Positions 13,966 through 25,815 of a stretch of DNA of 64,000 bases are shown here, piece after piece. This stretch comes from Cristatella mucedo (lineage: Eukaryota > Bryozoa > Phylactolaemata > Cristatellidae): positions 2,160,001-2,224,000 of the forward strand of contig WPIO01000058.1 of the NCBI GenBank assembly GCA_009760855.2, read 5' to 3'. Within the stretch, counting starts at the first letter, position 1; every line of letters begins with the position of its first letter. The notes beneath the pieces are model-generated. The model searched no databases. It was not told the DNA's origin and saw nothing but the letters and a program-made list of their open reading frames with translations. Both the position numbers and the translations under genes were made by a program.

Positions 13966-14273
13966 CGTACTGTCAGGGGGGGGCATTGCCGAAAGACCGC
14001 CGCCGGTGCGAACTTGACCCTACTATCAAGATGCACAATACGTACGCGCCACCTCGCCTTGGCGTTAGCGCGGCGCCGGCCGGCCGGCCTACGGGTCTCC
14101 CGCCCCGGCACTGGCAGAGCACCCAGCGCACGGTCGTCGATATACTTGCTGCCTTGAACAGAGGACTTGGGCCAGCGCAGCTCACTTACAGCTCCCGCGG
14201 CGAGTCTCAGCGGGAGGAGCCTGCCATTTGGCGACGCTGCGCCAAGTCGGCGCGTCGCCGGAGCGCGACGGCT

Positions 14274-14458
14274 AGCCTTTACGGCCGAAAGGCAGCCGCA
14301 CTCGGCGGCAATGTCAAGGACTAGCCCAGCGCTGCGGCGGCGGCGTCGCTCGGCAGCCACCGCCGCGCCGGCGGCGCTCGCTCGGCGTCGTCCCGCCGCC
14401 CGCGGGCGAGGTCCTTGACATTGCCACCGAGTGCGGCTGACATTCGGCCGTAAAGGCT
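14274..14458. repeat. Fold-back inverted repeat, about 48-bp arms
   Basis: Left arm 14274-14321 (AGCCTTTACGGCCGAAAGGC...) and right arm 14411-14458 (...TTCGGCCGTAAAGGCT) are near-perfect reverse complements with an 89-bp GC-rich spacer. No open frame of known family lies inside. Confidence 0.8.
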
Positions 14459-14734
14459 GTGCGAGCGAGGTCGATGGGCGCGATAGGCTTCGCTGCTGCC
14501 GAGCGAGACATAGCGCTAGGGACTGACGCGGAACCTTCGGCGCCTTGTACGGTGCACGGAGGTGGTTGCAAAGTGCGAGAAAATTTGTCATATCGCTACC
14601 GAGGCCTCGTTTTCTCGTACCGACTCATTTGCATACGGCACGCGTGCTCGACGAGCGGCCATCGCAGCGGAGATCGCATGGCGCGTCGTGTGGAAGGGCG
14701 ACCGCGCGGCCGCAGCAGCGGATTGCAGCGCATT

Positions 14735-15568
14735 GTCCCTTCCAGCCCTCCAGCACCTCGAATTCTCTCAACTCACTTGCTGCATGTATTGATGACATCC
14801 GCACATGGATGGCAGCAAATTTTCTAAAACTAAACGATGATAAAACTAACTTAGTAGTTATGGGCAAACCCAGTCTGGTTCAGAAATTGGAAAGGCTGAC
14901 GCTCAAAATTGGCTCTGCCAGCATATCTCCTGTTGAATCAGCTCGAAATCTAGGTGTCATGTTCCAAAGTGACCTTTCGTTAGACGACCGCATCAGCTCC
15001 ACAGTCAAGTCTGCCTACTTTCAGATACATAACATTGCTAAAACTCGGGCCTGTTTAGATAAGGATACCACACCTAAGTTGGCCCATGCATTTGTGACAT
15101 CCCGTCTTGACTTCTGTAACTCACTGCTTGCTGGCCTACCGGCATAGGCAATCAGGCGACTGCAGCTGGTGTAAAACTCCGCAGCTAGGCTTGTCCGTCG
15201 TGAGCGTCGCAGTTGCCACATCACACCACTTCTCGCTGACCTGCACTGACTCCCAGTCAAGCAACGGATCGACTTCAAGGTTTTGTCGCTCACTTTTAGG
15301 TCACTTCATTTTTTGGCTCCAGCCTATCTCTCAGATCTACTCCCCCACCAGGCCAAGCGTCGTACCACCCGCTTTTCGGAATCCAACAGTTTACCAATAC
15401 CTCGTACAAACCTCAAATCCTTTGGAGACCGTGCATTTAGTTCGTATTTTCCCAAAGCCTGCAACTCACTCCCGACTTGCGTCAGAACATCCCCTGACTT
15501 GACCACATTTGAAGAGTTCTCTGAGGGCACTTTATCAAGTGCATTATTATTATTATTATTATTGTCTC
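14735..15568 (+). mobile_element. LINE-A copy, best preserved RT segment in the window
   Basis: Reads PSSTSNSLNSLAACIDDI, ANFLKLNDDKTNLVVMG, SARNLGVMFQSDLSLDDRIS and LAHAFVTSRLDFCNSLL in one frame to 15,147, then shifts frame for the LADLH...LSLTFRSLHFLAPAYLSDLL part. Ends with a shortened 3' region and (ATT)n. It is 5'-truncated just after the YADD motif. Confidence 0.85.
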
Positions 15569-15901
15569 GGAGAATGAATCGGGACAGCAAACAGCGACCG
15601 GAAGCGGATTGGAGGCGCTTATGCAGAGAGGGAGGGCGCTAAAGCGCTCCTTTATACAGGGCCGCTAGTGCGGGGGACGCCTTCGGCTTCGCGCTCGAAC
15701 TCAGGGCAGCGTCCTCCGTCCATCCGTGCGAGCTACCAGTTCGTACGGAGACGAGCGCACGCGTAGAGACGCTAGCGAGGCCGTTCTTTCCACGGCGACA
15801 GTTCGAGGAGGAGCCAAGCCGAGCTGGACGCTCTCGGAGCGCAGCTTTGGCCACCGCAAATAGAGCTACGAGCTCCTTCTTTTTAGGGTGTCAAAGAGGC
15901 T

Positions 15902-15954
15902 TTCGAGGGCAGCTCCGCGCCGCCTTTCTGAGGCGGCGCGGAGCTGCCCTCGAA
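15902..15954. repeat. Perfect 23-bp stem, 7-nt loop hairpin
   Basis: Arms 15902-15924 and 15932-15954 are exact reverse complements around the loop TTTCTGA. Very stable GC-rich fold. No poly-T tract or gene context points to a terminator. Confidence 0.95.
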
Positions 15955-16637
15955 TCGCTTGAGCTACTCACCTGGATCGCTTCAGTGATTCGCCCCGGTG
16001 CATTGCTTCAGCTACTCACCTGGATGGAATCACACCAAGCACTAGCACCTTGCAGTTCTGCCTTGTTCCTTAGCGCAGCCTTATTGTGGGCATGTTAGTA
16101 TGGGGCCATGTGCCGCGGCAAGCACCGCATAAAGCGAAAAGTGGTTCTATCGGTTGAAACTAAAAGAATCCTCGGATTCGCTGTATAGCGGACGCTTCGG
16201 TACGCCATCGATCGATATTGAGGGTCCACACCCTGAAGGCAGACCCATGTAGCCCAAAAAGCTGTACAAGTTGCTGTCTGAGTAGCCGCAGGAACACAGC
16301 TGGGCAGTCTAAGCTGGACGTATAGACGTTTTGTCGCCGATCACTCGTTTCTCTCGAAGCGTAGTCTCTGGCTTGAGCTGCTGAAGCTGTAATCCAAAAA
16401 CTATACTCTCGTTATTCTCTCGGCGGAATCAACTATTGGTGGCCATTTTTAGATTCATCTATCTCGACAATTCACTTGAAATCTTCTCGGCCGATGGCAT
16501 TCTTGCGCTTGCCTACCAGCCCAGCCTTCCGGTTAGTGTAGCTCATTTGTCGGCCCTACTCGCTCGTTCGCGGAGATCCTCTCGAAACTAGCCTCTAGCT
16601 TCCTGCGCAGCAGCCAGCGCGGGCTCTGAGCGGCGAC

Positions 16638-16669
16638 GGCCGCCGCCTGCGATTGAGCAGGCGGCGGCC
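16638..16669. repeat. Perfect 13-bp stem, 6-nt loop hairpin
   Basis: Arms GGCCGCCGCCTGC (16638-16650) and its reverse complement (16657-16669), loop GATTGA. Confidence 0.95.
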
Positions 16670-17412
16670 TCGCGTCCGCTGCTCGCTGCGGCTCTAAATC
16701 GGCGCATTCGCGGCAGCGCGGAGTGCTTAGCCTGCGGGTGCACGCCGGCTCGATCCGGTTGCCGAACGCGTCCACCTCAACGCACCGACCGCCCACGGGA
16801 GTGCGGAGAGGGGGCTGGGTGGGGACCTGAAGCCGTCCCCTCATAGTTCTCTAAAATCGTAAATAAAATAAAATAAGACGGTATGAATTTGGCTGAAAGG
16901 ACGGCGGCGGCGGCGGAGGAGGAGGAGGCGGAGCCGGGATGCTACAGCCGCTCGAGCGCCGCTCTTCGCCCTCTTTGCCCGCTTGAGCGCCGCTCGGCGG
17001 CGGCCCGGCTCGCAGCCCAGCCGGGCCGCCAGCCTTGCCGGCCGCCGATCGGCGCTCGGAGAGGCTTGCAGAGGCTTCCGAAGCCTCGGAGCGCGGCGCG
17101 GCTCCGGAGGCTCGACGGGCCTTCGGGACCAGGAAGACGCAACCCCTCGTGGACGTCCTTCGCGCGTCTGTCCTATGGGCGCTCCAGTTGTGCGAGCCTG
17201 TCTCTCTAAGTGAGCTCTGGAGGCTTCTAGAATCTCCGGCGCCAAGGAATCTCCGGAAAGCTTAAATCTTTCAAATCAGCTACGTAGGCTGCTCAACAGC
17301 GACGACCTACTACTTACGGCTACTGAGCACAGCGAGTCGACCAAGGATGCTAGCATTCAGCCGCCTCTCCTCTTCTGCTTGCTTTCTCTAGCTCGTAACT
17401 TTGTGTGAATCA

Positions 17413-18240
17413 GTTAGTAATAATAACAATAGGTCGCTTATATAGCGCCACATTAAAACTTAATCTGTAATTGGGCGCTTTACAAACTCGCTGCAAGAGA
17501 ATCGATTCCCGCGGGTCAGTGACGTGCACGGAATCAAGCATGCACAAGCAAACAAGCATCCTACTTAGGCCAACGAGCTAAATCAAGCAAGAAGACACCC
17601 GTGCCCGCCGGTTAGGGAGACCTATGAAAGCGCCTAGAAAGAGATTGGGGCATCTGAGGGCGCTTTATCAAGTGCATTATTATTATTATTATTAAAGTGA
17701 ATGGCACTGCTTCGCGCACCAAGTACGCGCTAAGCACGCCTAATCAAGAAAGACAACTCACTGAGCTGAAGGGAAAGCTGACTGAAACTGATTTTTCTTG
17801 AGCTGAGACTTTAACAATACAAGATCGCTGCTGGTGGTGACCGTACCGGATGTGAGTTCCAGACTTTCGGTGCTTACCAGCAGAAGGCTCGATCGCCAAA
17901 AGATTTCAATTTAGTTTGAGGGACGGCGAGGCAACCACATGGCGACGAGCGGCTGGTACGAGAGCACGTGACCGGATGAGCAAGGAGGTGCGATAAGTGT
18001 GCTGGGGCCACCGAGTGACCTGTGACCTGCACAAGCCTGACCGTCGATCTTGAAACCTATTCTATGCTTGTTAGTGATTCCTAATTAGATTTCAGAGAGC
18101 GACGCCGCCACGGACTCGTCGGACGGACGGGCACACAAATTCAAGCTGTTTCACCTGAGGGAGGCAGCCAGTTTCTATTAGACGGGAGCTACGTAATCGT
18201 GCTCAGCAGGGAACCTTTCGGGCCAAGCTTTAAAGTTCTC
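17413..18240 (-). mobile_element. LINE-B copy with CpGs preserved, carrying a nested LINE-A tail
   Basis: Same order as the 2.0-3.5 kb copy: AAT-type tail, hairpin (TATAGCGCCACATTAAAAC), 3' UTR, then TTCCAGACTTTCGGTGC and RT-side sequence. A + strand LINE-A 3' fragment sits at 17,625-17,697. The right boundary is approximate. Confidence 0.75.
17625..17697 (+). mobile_element. LINE-A 3' tail nested in LINE-B
   Basis: AAAGCGCCTAGAAAGAGATT, then GAGGGCGCTTTATCAAGTGC and (ATT)n, in opposite orientation to the surrounding LINE-B. Confidence 0.85.
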
Positions 18241-19559
18241 CAAACATGGCGCTGCAGTCTCGGGCTCTTTGTGGGCGACGTTTAAAAAAGAGGCTGGTTC
18301 GACGGTAGTGCTCTTTTGGTGCAGAGATTCGGATTCTCTATAAAAAAAAAGAAGTGGATTATAACCGCTGGTTTTGAAGGGCCGAAGACCCCTTGTACTC
18401 GACGCTCCTTCGGCGGGCTGAGTCAGACATCGGACTCTGCTTCCGGAAGGTTAACCTTGCTGTTTAAAAAAATTCCAGTGTGGCGACTGAGGCGCGAACG
18501 AGGCTTGCAGGGCGGGCGCACTCTCGGCGCGTCGCTCCGCGGTCGGTCTCCGCCAGCGGCTGCCGTTCGCGGAAGAAGAATGCTGCGGAGGCATTTTGTG
18601 CGACTCTACTTCCGGGTCGTAGTCGATCCGCAGGGGTCGCGGCGCCAAAGTCCAGGATCTGTGAGGGACCGAGGCTGCTAGAATACTCTTGTCTACTGAA
18701 TTGCCGCGAAACTTCATTAGTCTAGCGTCGCAAGTTAAAGACTTACCTTTTTCCGTCAGCTCTGCAAGCTGCTAAAAGGCGACGACTTTCAGGTAGTAAC
18801 CGTGGCCAGTCAGTCACCTCGGGATTTTCACATTCAGCCACGCCGCTCCTGGCTGTTCCAGCGGATTCTCGCTGAGGCTAAACGAGAAATGTCTACGTAA
18901 TCTTTAGGCTTACCCCCGCCCCTTCCCGAAAGCGCGCGAGCGGCTACCGGACGACAACGGAGCGACTCTGGAAACGCGTCGGGCGGCACGCCATCGGCGT
19001 ACGGATTATGTTTGTCTTTTGCGAATACCATTTCCGGTCCACCATTTCCGCCGCCGCTGTAGCATCGTCGCTTCGTGGCTGGCCGAAATTGAACGTTGCT
19101 CTCGCAATCGCGACGACTGCCATGGATTAGGCCGTCGGGGCCGCGGCCGGCGAGTGGCTGGCACGCTGCGCTGGCACTTCAGCAGCGCATTTTCGCATCA
19201 TTAAAGGCGCTGTAGCGGCGGATGTATTTTTTATTTTACCTCGATTCGTACCTTCGCCCGACGTCGACCTCGGATCTAGGACGCGCTACGTTTAGCGTAC
19301 AAGGGCCACGCCGCGTGGTCAGAAAGTGCTGCCGCCGTCCCTTCCGCCCCCTCCACCCCCTTCGCTGCTGCCGCGGCTGCCGCGGCCGCCGCGGCAGCAG
19401 CAGTACGATACTGCTAGCGAAAGCCTTTCGACGACCGAAGCGAGCTGAAGCAGCAGTCGCTGTCCGATGTCGATGCGACCGAGAAGATAGCGCGCTATGT
19501 AAAAATGGTTGAAATTGCCGTACTATAAACGAACCGCTTGAATCCGCGAAATTAATGCA
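18241..19559. other. No gene recognised
   Basis: CpG-rich sequence with artefactual open frames only. Confidence 0.4.
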
Positions 19560-19645
19560 AGGCAAATGTAAAGCGCCTAGAAAGAGATTAAGTTCTCTGA
19601 GGGCGCTTTATCAAGTACATTATTATTATTATATTATTATTATAA
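19560..19645 (+). mobile_element. LINE-A 3' tail fragment
   Basis: GCAAATGTAAAGCGCCTAG, complete 3' hairpin, CTTTATCAAGTACATTATT and an ATT tail. Only about 85 bp. Confidence 0.85.
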
Positions 19646-19714
19646 GGCCATTTTTAAGGCAGTCGGAGGATGACCTTGGCACTCGTCCGGAAAATGTTAG
19701 CTAGAATGTCCGGG

Positions 19715-19853
19715 ATATCGTGTACGGGGCAAACGCGAGATCGTGAGCAGACGGCCTTCCTGCGGTGGGCGATTCCTTATCGCCGCTGCAAGCGGCGGTG
19801 ATAGCCGTAAAGGCTCTTCTGTCGCTATACAAAAGAGGCTGTTAAATCAGCAA
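19715..19853 (+). mobile_element. SINE-A copy (3' portion)
   Basis: Shares GGGCGATTCCTTATCGCC, AAGCGGCGGTGATAGCC, GGCTCTTCTGTCGCTATAC and the end GAGGCTGTTAAATCAGC with five other copies. The tRNA-like head is degenerate. Confidence 0.75.
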
Positions 19854-19961
19854 GTATTTTTCGTCCCAATTTGACGGTTGGTGAGCACTAGGCACGCCTT
19901 CTGTTGCCACCGAAAGGCTTGCATTGCGGGCTTCTAAGTCATCGGCGTTTCTCGCGCTGCA

Positions 19962-19993
<32 letters not shown>

Positions 19994-20065
19994 GGGACGG
20001 GGCGGAGTCCGGCCGACGCCTCGGCTGAGGACGCACCGTCGCGGCCGAAGCTCGCTAAGCCGCCT

Positions 20066-20236
20066 CGGGCCGTTATTGCCCAGGAGGTGATGTGCTCGCG
20101 CTCTTCTTCTTCTTCACAATCGATGTCGCGGGTTGGAATCCTGCAAGTGGGCGATTCTTTATTGCCAACTACAAGCGGTGGCGATGACCGACGAGGCTCT
20201 TCTGCCGCTATAAAAACGAGGCTGCTAAATCAGCTG
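20066..20236 (+). mobile_element. SINE-A copy
   Basis: tRNA-like head (TTGCCCAGGAGGTGATGTGC as box A region; GGGTTGGAATCC as mutated box B), body GGGCGATTCTTTATTGCC and AAGCGGTGGCGATGACC, 3' end GAGGCTGCTAAATCAGC. Confidence 0.8.
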
Positions 20237-20240
20237 TGAT

Positions 20241-20974
20241 TTGCTTTGAATCTGCCCCCCCCCCCCGACTCATTCGGCTCTTGCCCGACCGAGCCAAGGA
20301 GGCCACACGCGGCGGCAGAGCCGTTCGAGGATTACAGTGCAGAATGGTGTGCGCGCGAACGAACGCAGCGCCGCGGCCAAGTGGGTTTGACGTTCCAGCT
20401 AGCGCTCACCGCGATTCCGCGCCGCCTAGGGCCTATGCTGCTGCTAGGGAGTGTGGCCCTTTCCTCGGCGCCGCCGTTTTGGCCTGTGCGCGTAAACCTG
20501 GTTGCGAAAGGCGCGCGCAAAGAGTGCTACTACTTATGCTGCGACCAGAAGTCGAGCAGGCAATGTTCGTTCTCGCGGAATCCATCTATTTGAGATCAAA
20601 GCAGTCTCGTTCCATGCACGCGCAGCTTCGATCTCAAATACCGTCCGTTGAACTTCTGTTTCCCGTCTCACGGTGGCTCATCATGAGCCAATCCCGGCAA
20701 AGTATTTCTTTTCGACGACGGTCATCCATTGCCGGCCAGCGGCAGCGTCTATCGCCGCTGCGCACAGCGACCCGTGCTTCGCCGTTTATTTAAAGAAGAT
20801 GCAGCTTCGATTATCGTCGCGCACAGAGGCCTGCGATCCGCCCGGACATTCAATTGCTTCTGATCCGGTTTAGTGGGACGCTAGTCTAGACGAATGAGCA
20901 CCAAAGGAAGCCAGGCTTCCTTCCTTGCCTTTGCTGGCGCTTCCGCTGACCTAGAAAATAAAAAGAAAGAAAAT
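20241..20974. other. No gene recognised; one hairpin
   Basis: Contains the inverted repeat at 20587-20640, otherwise no recognisable signal. Confidence 0.4.
20587..20640. repeat. Imperfect 16-bp stem-loop, AT-rich
   Basis: TATTTGAGATC (587-597) pairs with GATCTCAAATA (630-640). After one mismatch AAGC pairs with GCTT; the loop is 22 nt. Confidence 0.85.
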
Positions 20975-20977
20975 ACG

Positions 20978-21208
20978 TAATTCATTTTGTTTATAGCGCC
21001 ACAAGAGAACTCTGTCCAGGTGCTGCACATGTGCCGAAGGGCTCGAGCAGTATGACCTCGATCGTCTAAGGTGCCGGGCTGGTTTGGTCCAGTGGTTAAG
21101 GTGCTCACCCCGACCAAGGCCTGGCCGAGGTCGTGGGCTCGAGCCTCGTGGCATATGTGAAGCGCCTGAATAGAGATCAAGTTCTCTTGTGGCGCTATAG
21201 AAATGAAT
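20978..21208. mobile_element. Two SINE-B copies head to head
   Basis: A - strand partial copy (20978-21066) adjoins a complete + copy (about 21,070-21,208). In the + copy box A is TGGTCCAGTGGTTAAG (21085-21100), box B is GGGCTCGAGCC (21135-21145), and the 3' stem-loop AGCGCC...GGCGCT is at 21161-21196, followed by ATAGAAATGAATTATA. Confidence 0.85.
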
Positions 21209-21268
21209 TATATTTTTTAAAGCGAGCACCTTGCCCCTGGGCCAGATCTAGATGCATGGAATGCCAGG

Positions 21269-21275
21269 AGAGAGA

Positions 21276-21343
<68 letters not shown>
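21269..21343 (+). repeat. (GA)n microsatellite
   Basis: About 75 bp of AG repeats with one AT interruption. Confidence 0.95.
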
Positions 21344-21346
<3 letters not shown>

Positions 21347-24048
21347 ATGTAGGACCCTCGCGCTCTACGGTTCCCTCTGCGACAGAATAGTCCGGTCCGA
21401 AACAAAAGATAAGGACTTCGAGGGATCTGGCGTCAAATGTCGTCAACAGTCGCTTTCTGTTCCTTTATTCTTGGACTTATCTCCGTCGTTTCTTCGGATG
21501 CCCCCCCCCCCCTGCAGACCAGGCTTTGACCTAAGCGTGTATCCACCGGCTCACTACACCAATTCTCGCTGAAAGCCGGCAATATCGCGGCAGGACTCGT
21601 AACTGGCTTTTATTGTGCATGTACTGGCCATTAAATTATACTTTGACATTGTACATGTTATCATTTATCCATCGACACGCTTTTCCTTCCTGCATACTGT
21701 GTGCTTCGAAATAGAATTAGTTCCGCTAACGCGTTTTAAAGGTGTCGTTTTCTTTTTGCTATACGGATTTGCTGACTGTACCGAGATTTTGTATGGCATC
21801 GGTAATTAGCCATGCAAGCTGCTAGTGCTTTGAGGACAACCAAGAAACTGGTACTACGTGATCTGGCCGATCACATAGTGTCCGAGAACTTATGGTAATT
21901 GACTCAATCGCTTAGGTCAGTTGCTTCGTAGAATTAGTTGTCATCCGGCTGTCACGCTTCGCAAGTAAATCTCCCATTTGCGACTGCAGAAGGGCTGCGA
22001 CTAAGCGAGCTGCTGCTGCCGCCGCCGCCGCCGCCACCAGTTGAGATACAAAGAGAGAGAGAGAGAGGGAGACGCTGGGTCACGGTTAGAAGACCAATGC
22101 TGGAGTTTGCAGCCGCTAAGCAACGAGGCGGAGGCTGGTGCGCAGGACTCGCTGTCGTCGACCCAGCTGAGCGCCGCACGCTGAGCTGAGCAGTCCGTCG
22201 GTGGCTGATCTCGCTGAGCGTAAAATCTCGGTTCGGACAGCCGGCGGCCACCTAAACGGTCCGCCTTCTCGCGGCGCACCAACCGGAAGAGAAAGAGAAA
22301 AAGCTCGCGATAAACAGGAAGCGACTGTTTTTTTAGGCTAGTGTCGCGACCGTCCATTTCGGAGAACGACAAGCTGCCATCGAAAAAAAAAAGCTACACC
22401 GCCGTCCGCGACGGCCAGGCGAGGCGAGACGAGAGGACGTAATGAGAAGAAGGCGAGCGTGCGCTTCGTCTCCGCTCCGCAGCGTCTCGCACGTCCTCTG
22501 GAGCGCACGCAGGCGGCGAATGGCAAAGGCGGCGGCGGCGGAGGCGACACCGCCGCCGCGCCAGTAGCAGTTGTCGCGGGCCTAGCTGGCAGCGCCCCTC
22601 GCGCGCCGCTCGCTCGCGGCCCGTCTCGCCCCCTCATCCGCAGCCCCGTCGCGTGCGGCGGAGCAGTTTAGCTCGTGCGCGCGCGAGCGCGGACCGAACG
22701 CACGGAAAATTGCTCGGTTTACGCTGAACGAGCTGAACTAATCTCCCCCGGCCGCCTCGTTACGGTAATGAGAAACGCCGCGAAGTGGGCGCCCATAGAG
22801 CGGCCGAGCGTCGCGGGCGAGCGCGCGGCGGACTGAGTGCCCACTCGCTGCGACAGCACATCGTGCGGGCTCGCGCTCGCCTTTGTCGTCGCTGTGGCCC
22901 AGATTTCCTGAGCGCGCCAGCGCGCGGCGCTCTAGAGCGCCAGAATAGGCGGTTGACCGGCCGCGCGGCCGGCCGGCCAGCCGGATGACAGGCCGGAGGC
23001 CGGCGCGGCAGCGGTTGTGGCGGCGCACGCCCCCTGGCTCGCGTTCGCGGGCACCGGCAATTAATTCCTGATCGATGTCTCGCTCGCCGCCCATCCGTCG
23101 AACGGGAGGGGGGCGGGCGGTGCGCGGAGCGCCGGCGCGGGCGAGTTGAGGGGCACAAAGCACGAGCGTGCGCGCCACCGCCGCAGCAGTCGGGGCGTGG
23201 CTAGGCTGCGCCGCCGCCGCCGCCGCCGCTGCTGCTGCGAGGGCGACAGCGGCGGCGGCGGCGGAGGCGCGGGCTCGCCGCCCGCGCCTCCGCCGTCCTC
23301 CCTACCAGTCCGGCCATTCATTTCTGATAATGGCCCGAGCGCCGCTATCGCCGCTGGCATCGGCCGCGAGTCGCTCGATCGGCCGCGCAGCCGTCGCAGA
23401 TGAAGATAGGCGCGAGCGGCTGCCGCGCAGCGCTTCTTAGGGCGGCAAAAGAAAGCGGCGCTGAGAAGCGCCGTCAGGCGCGGGCGCCGCAGTCCGAGCG
23501 ACGCCCGCGCCGCGCGCATAAAAGCCGCGGCGTCTGAGGCTTCTTGCGATACCTATCCGGCCTCTCAGCGCGCAAGCGCTTTGTGAGTGCGGTCCCGCCG
23601 CCGCCGCCGCCGCCGCCGCCTCTGGCTAGAGGTGACGGCGGCGAAAAATAAATAAAAGAAGGCGGCGAAACGAGGCGGTCGCCGCCCACGTGCTCGAGAG
23701 AGCGCGCGCGTGCTGCCGGTGGCAGTGCAAAGAAGGAAGCGACTACACGAACTGCCGCCGCCGCCGCCGCCGCCTGAGCGGTCGACGCCGGACGTCGCCG
23801 CGGTGGTCCGCAGCCTCGCTCGGCGTCTCTCCCCTGTCCCTTCTCCTGAGTGTCGACGCCGCCGGCGGCGGCGGCGACACGAGAGGCGTTCAGCGGAGCG
23901 CGGCGACGGATGGCAGGCGGCGGCGGCAGATGCACGGCTCATCAGACGAGCTAGCGGACCGTGCCTCGACGGGCCAGATGGAGGCGCCGCGAAAACAAGG
24001 CCGTTATTCCGCACGAGCGGACTGGCAATAGATCATTAGCTGTTAGAA

Positions 24049-24082
<34 letters not shown>

Positions 24083-25815
24083 TAAGCGGACGAGAGGATG
24101 AGAGCGGCCGCTCGCGTAGGGGCCCGCTGCTACCGTAGGAGAGCTAACGAGCACGGAATGAGTTTTTTTGTTTTAAGCGACCCACCGAGGCGCCCGTCAT
24201 TCCGAGTGGACAGACTGCCGGGATCGGAAAGCCGCGAAATGATGCGCGGTATAGATCGCGCGCGCGTCGCCCTCGCCGCCGCGTCAGAACTCGTGCCTGC
24301 GGATTTGACGTCGGAGTCGGCGGCGGCGCGCTCACGCGCCTCTCGCCCGACACCAACGCCGCCCGACGGCCGCTCAGTCAGGAGACTCGGGGCTGCACTC
24401 GTCACTTACCACCGGGCTCTGGCGTCCTTTCCCCCCCCCCTCGCCCTCACCTCCACCATCCACGCCACAGTCCGATTGTCGGCGCGCGCTCGCGAGATCG
24501 AGGCACCGACTCTAGCTTTAAGTTGCCACCACCCCCACCCAAAGATTCGCGCCATTTTGGGGCCGCTTCGCCAACGCCGCTCTAGTAAGAGAGCTGGCGG
24601 GGCAAACGCTGACGTCGCCGCAGCCGCCGCAACCGCCGCAGCCGCCGCAGACGGGGGCGGGGTTGCGCGGGTTAGCCGCAGCAGCGGATGTTCGTTTCCC
24701 GCAACCATTGGCGCAGCCTGAAGACGAGCGGGGCCCTTGTCGCCAGGCTGGGAGTAAGTAAGGGGCGCTACGACGGAGGCGACGCCTCCGCCGGCTAGGC
24801 CGCAGAGGCGACGCGTCTGTCGCAGCGCCGCGCCGCGGCGAGCGCTCAGCGCCTCGTCGGTTCTGGAGGGAGTGTCCATCGGTCCACCCGAGCGGTGGCG
24901 GCGGCCGCCTCCACTCGGGCTGCCGCCGATAGCTCGGAGCCATCCCCGGAGCGCTACGCGTAGTCGCTTCGGCTGCGTTGGCAGCCGCGGCAGCGTTGCG
25001 ATCCAGTAACTTGCGCGGCGGTGCTTGCTGCGCTCTCCGCGACAGCAGTCGGCGAACCGCTCAGGCGCGCGCGACAGAGTCGCGACGCGACCGGAGGTGC
25101 TCGTTGGCCGCCCCCGCCGCGCCCTTGTGACCTCGGCGTCGCGGAGCCGCGCGGCGCGAACCGTGGCGGAAGCTAGTCTGTCCCAGGATGGAGCCCACAC
25201 GATCGCTGACGAACAGGAAGACTCGCGCGAAATCTCTCGGAAATGGGACCGCGTGGGTGCTAAAGCAGAATGCGGGTCCGCGATGTTGGGGGGACGACGA
25301 GAGGGAGGCGCCGGCAGGCGGCTGGAGCCAAAATTGTGGCCCCAGCGGGCATCCGCGGACTGCACGGCTGCTGCGGGGCTGGCTGCAGCGCCAATTCATA
25401 TTACAAAAATCCCTCCGCAATCGGGATCGGAAAAACAGAGATCTAACGATCTGCGATCACCAGAATCTCCTACGTATTCCTCTAGAAGCAGTAGACGCCT
25501 ACTACCGGGCCTCAAGGTGGCCGGCCGCTCACCCCCCGGCGCCGCAGTGACGCGTCGAGCCGCGACGCGTCGAGACGGTCGCCGGTCGCCACGTTCCGGC
25601 GGCTGCCGCGGGTAGCGGCGGCGGCCGTCGCGGTTCACCCAAGCTGGCGGACACGGAGCTTTGAGCAACAGGCTATCCGCCCACCGCCAATCGTCTGCCT
25701 GGCCTCGTGGCAGTCAATCCACGGTCGAAATCCATGGACGTAGCATTTCTGCTGGACTCCTTGCGCGTGCTCCCAATGAGACAGTGCACAGACCTCGCAA
25801 TTCTCTCGCTGTCTT

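Larger units (their letters stand above)
15569..17412. other. No gene recognised; two perfect hairpins
   Basis: GC-rich DNA with overlapping artefactual open frames. It includes perfect inverted repeats at 15902-15954 and 16638-16669. No exon supported. Confidence 0.4.

Noticed and set aside
13341-14591. 416-codon open frame on the - strand
   Set aside because: Runs through a LINE-B remnant, a GGTA microsatellite and a fold-back repeat. High GC removes stop codons. No domain beyond the LINE RT trace.
21070-21208. tRNA-like sequence with A and B boxes
   Set aside because: No intact cloverleaf or acceptor stem, and the unit recurs with a LINE-type 3' tail. It is a SINE rather than a tRNA gene; the same holds for the SINE-A copies.
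24406-25365. 319-codon open frame on the - strand
   Set aside because: The opposite strand and other frames are equally open, composition is Arg/Ala/Ser-rich and low in complexity, and there are no motifs or splice-consistent neighbours.
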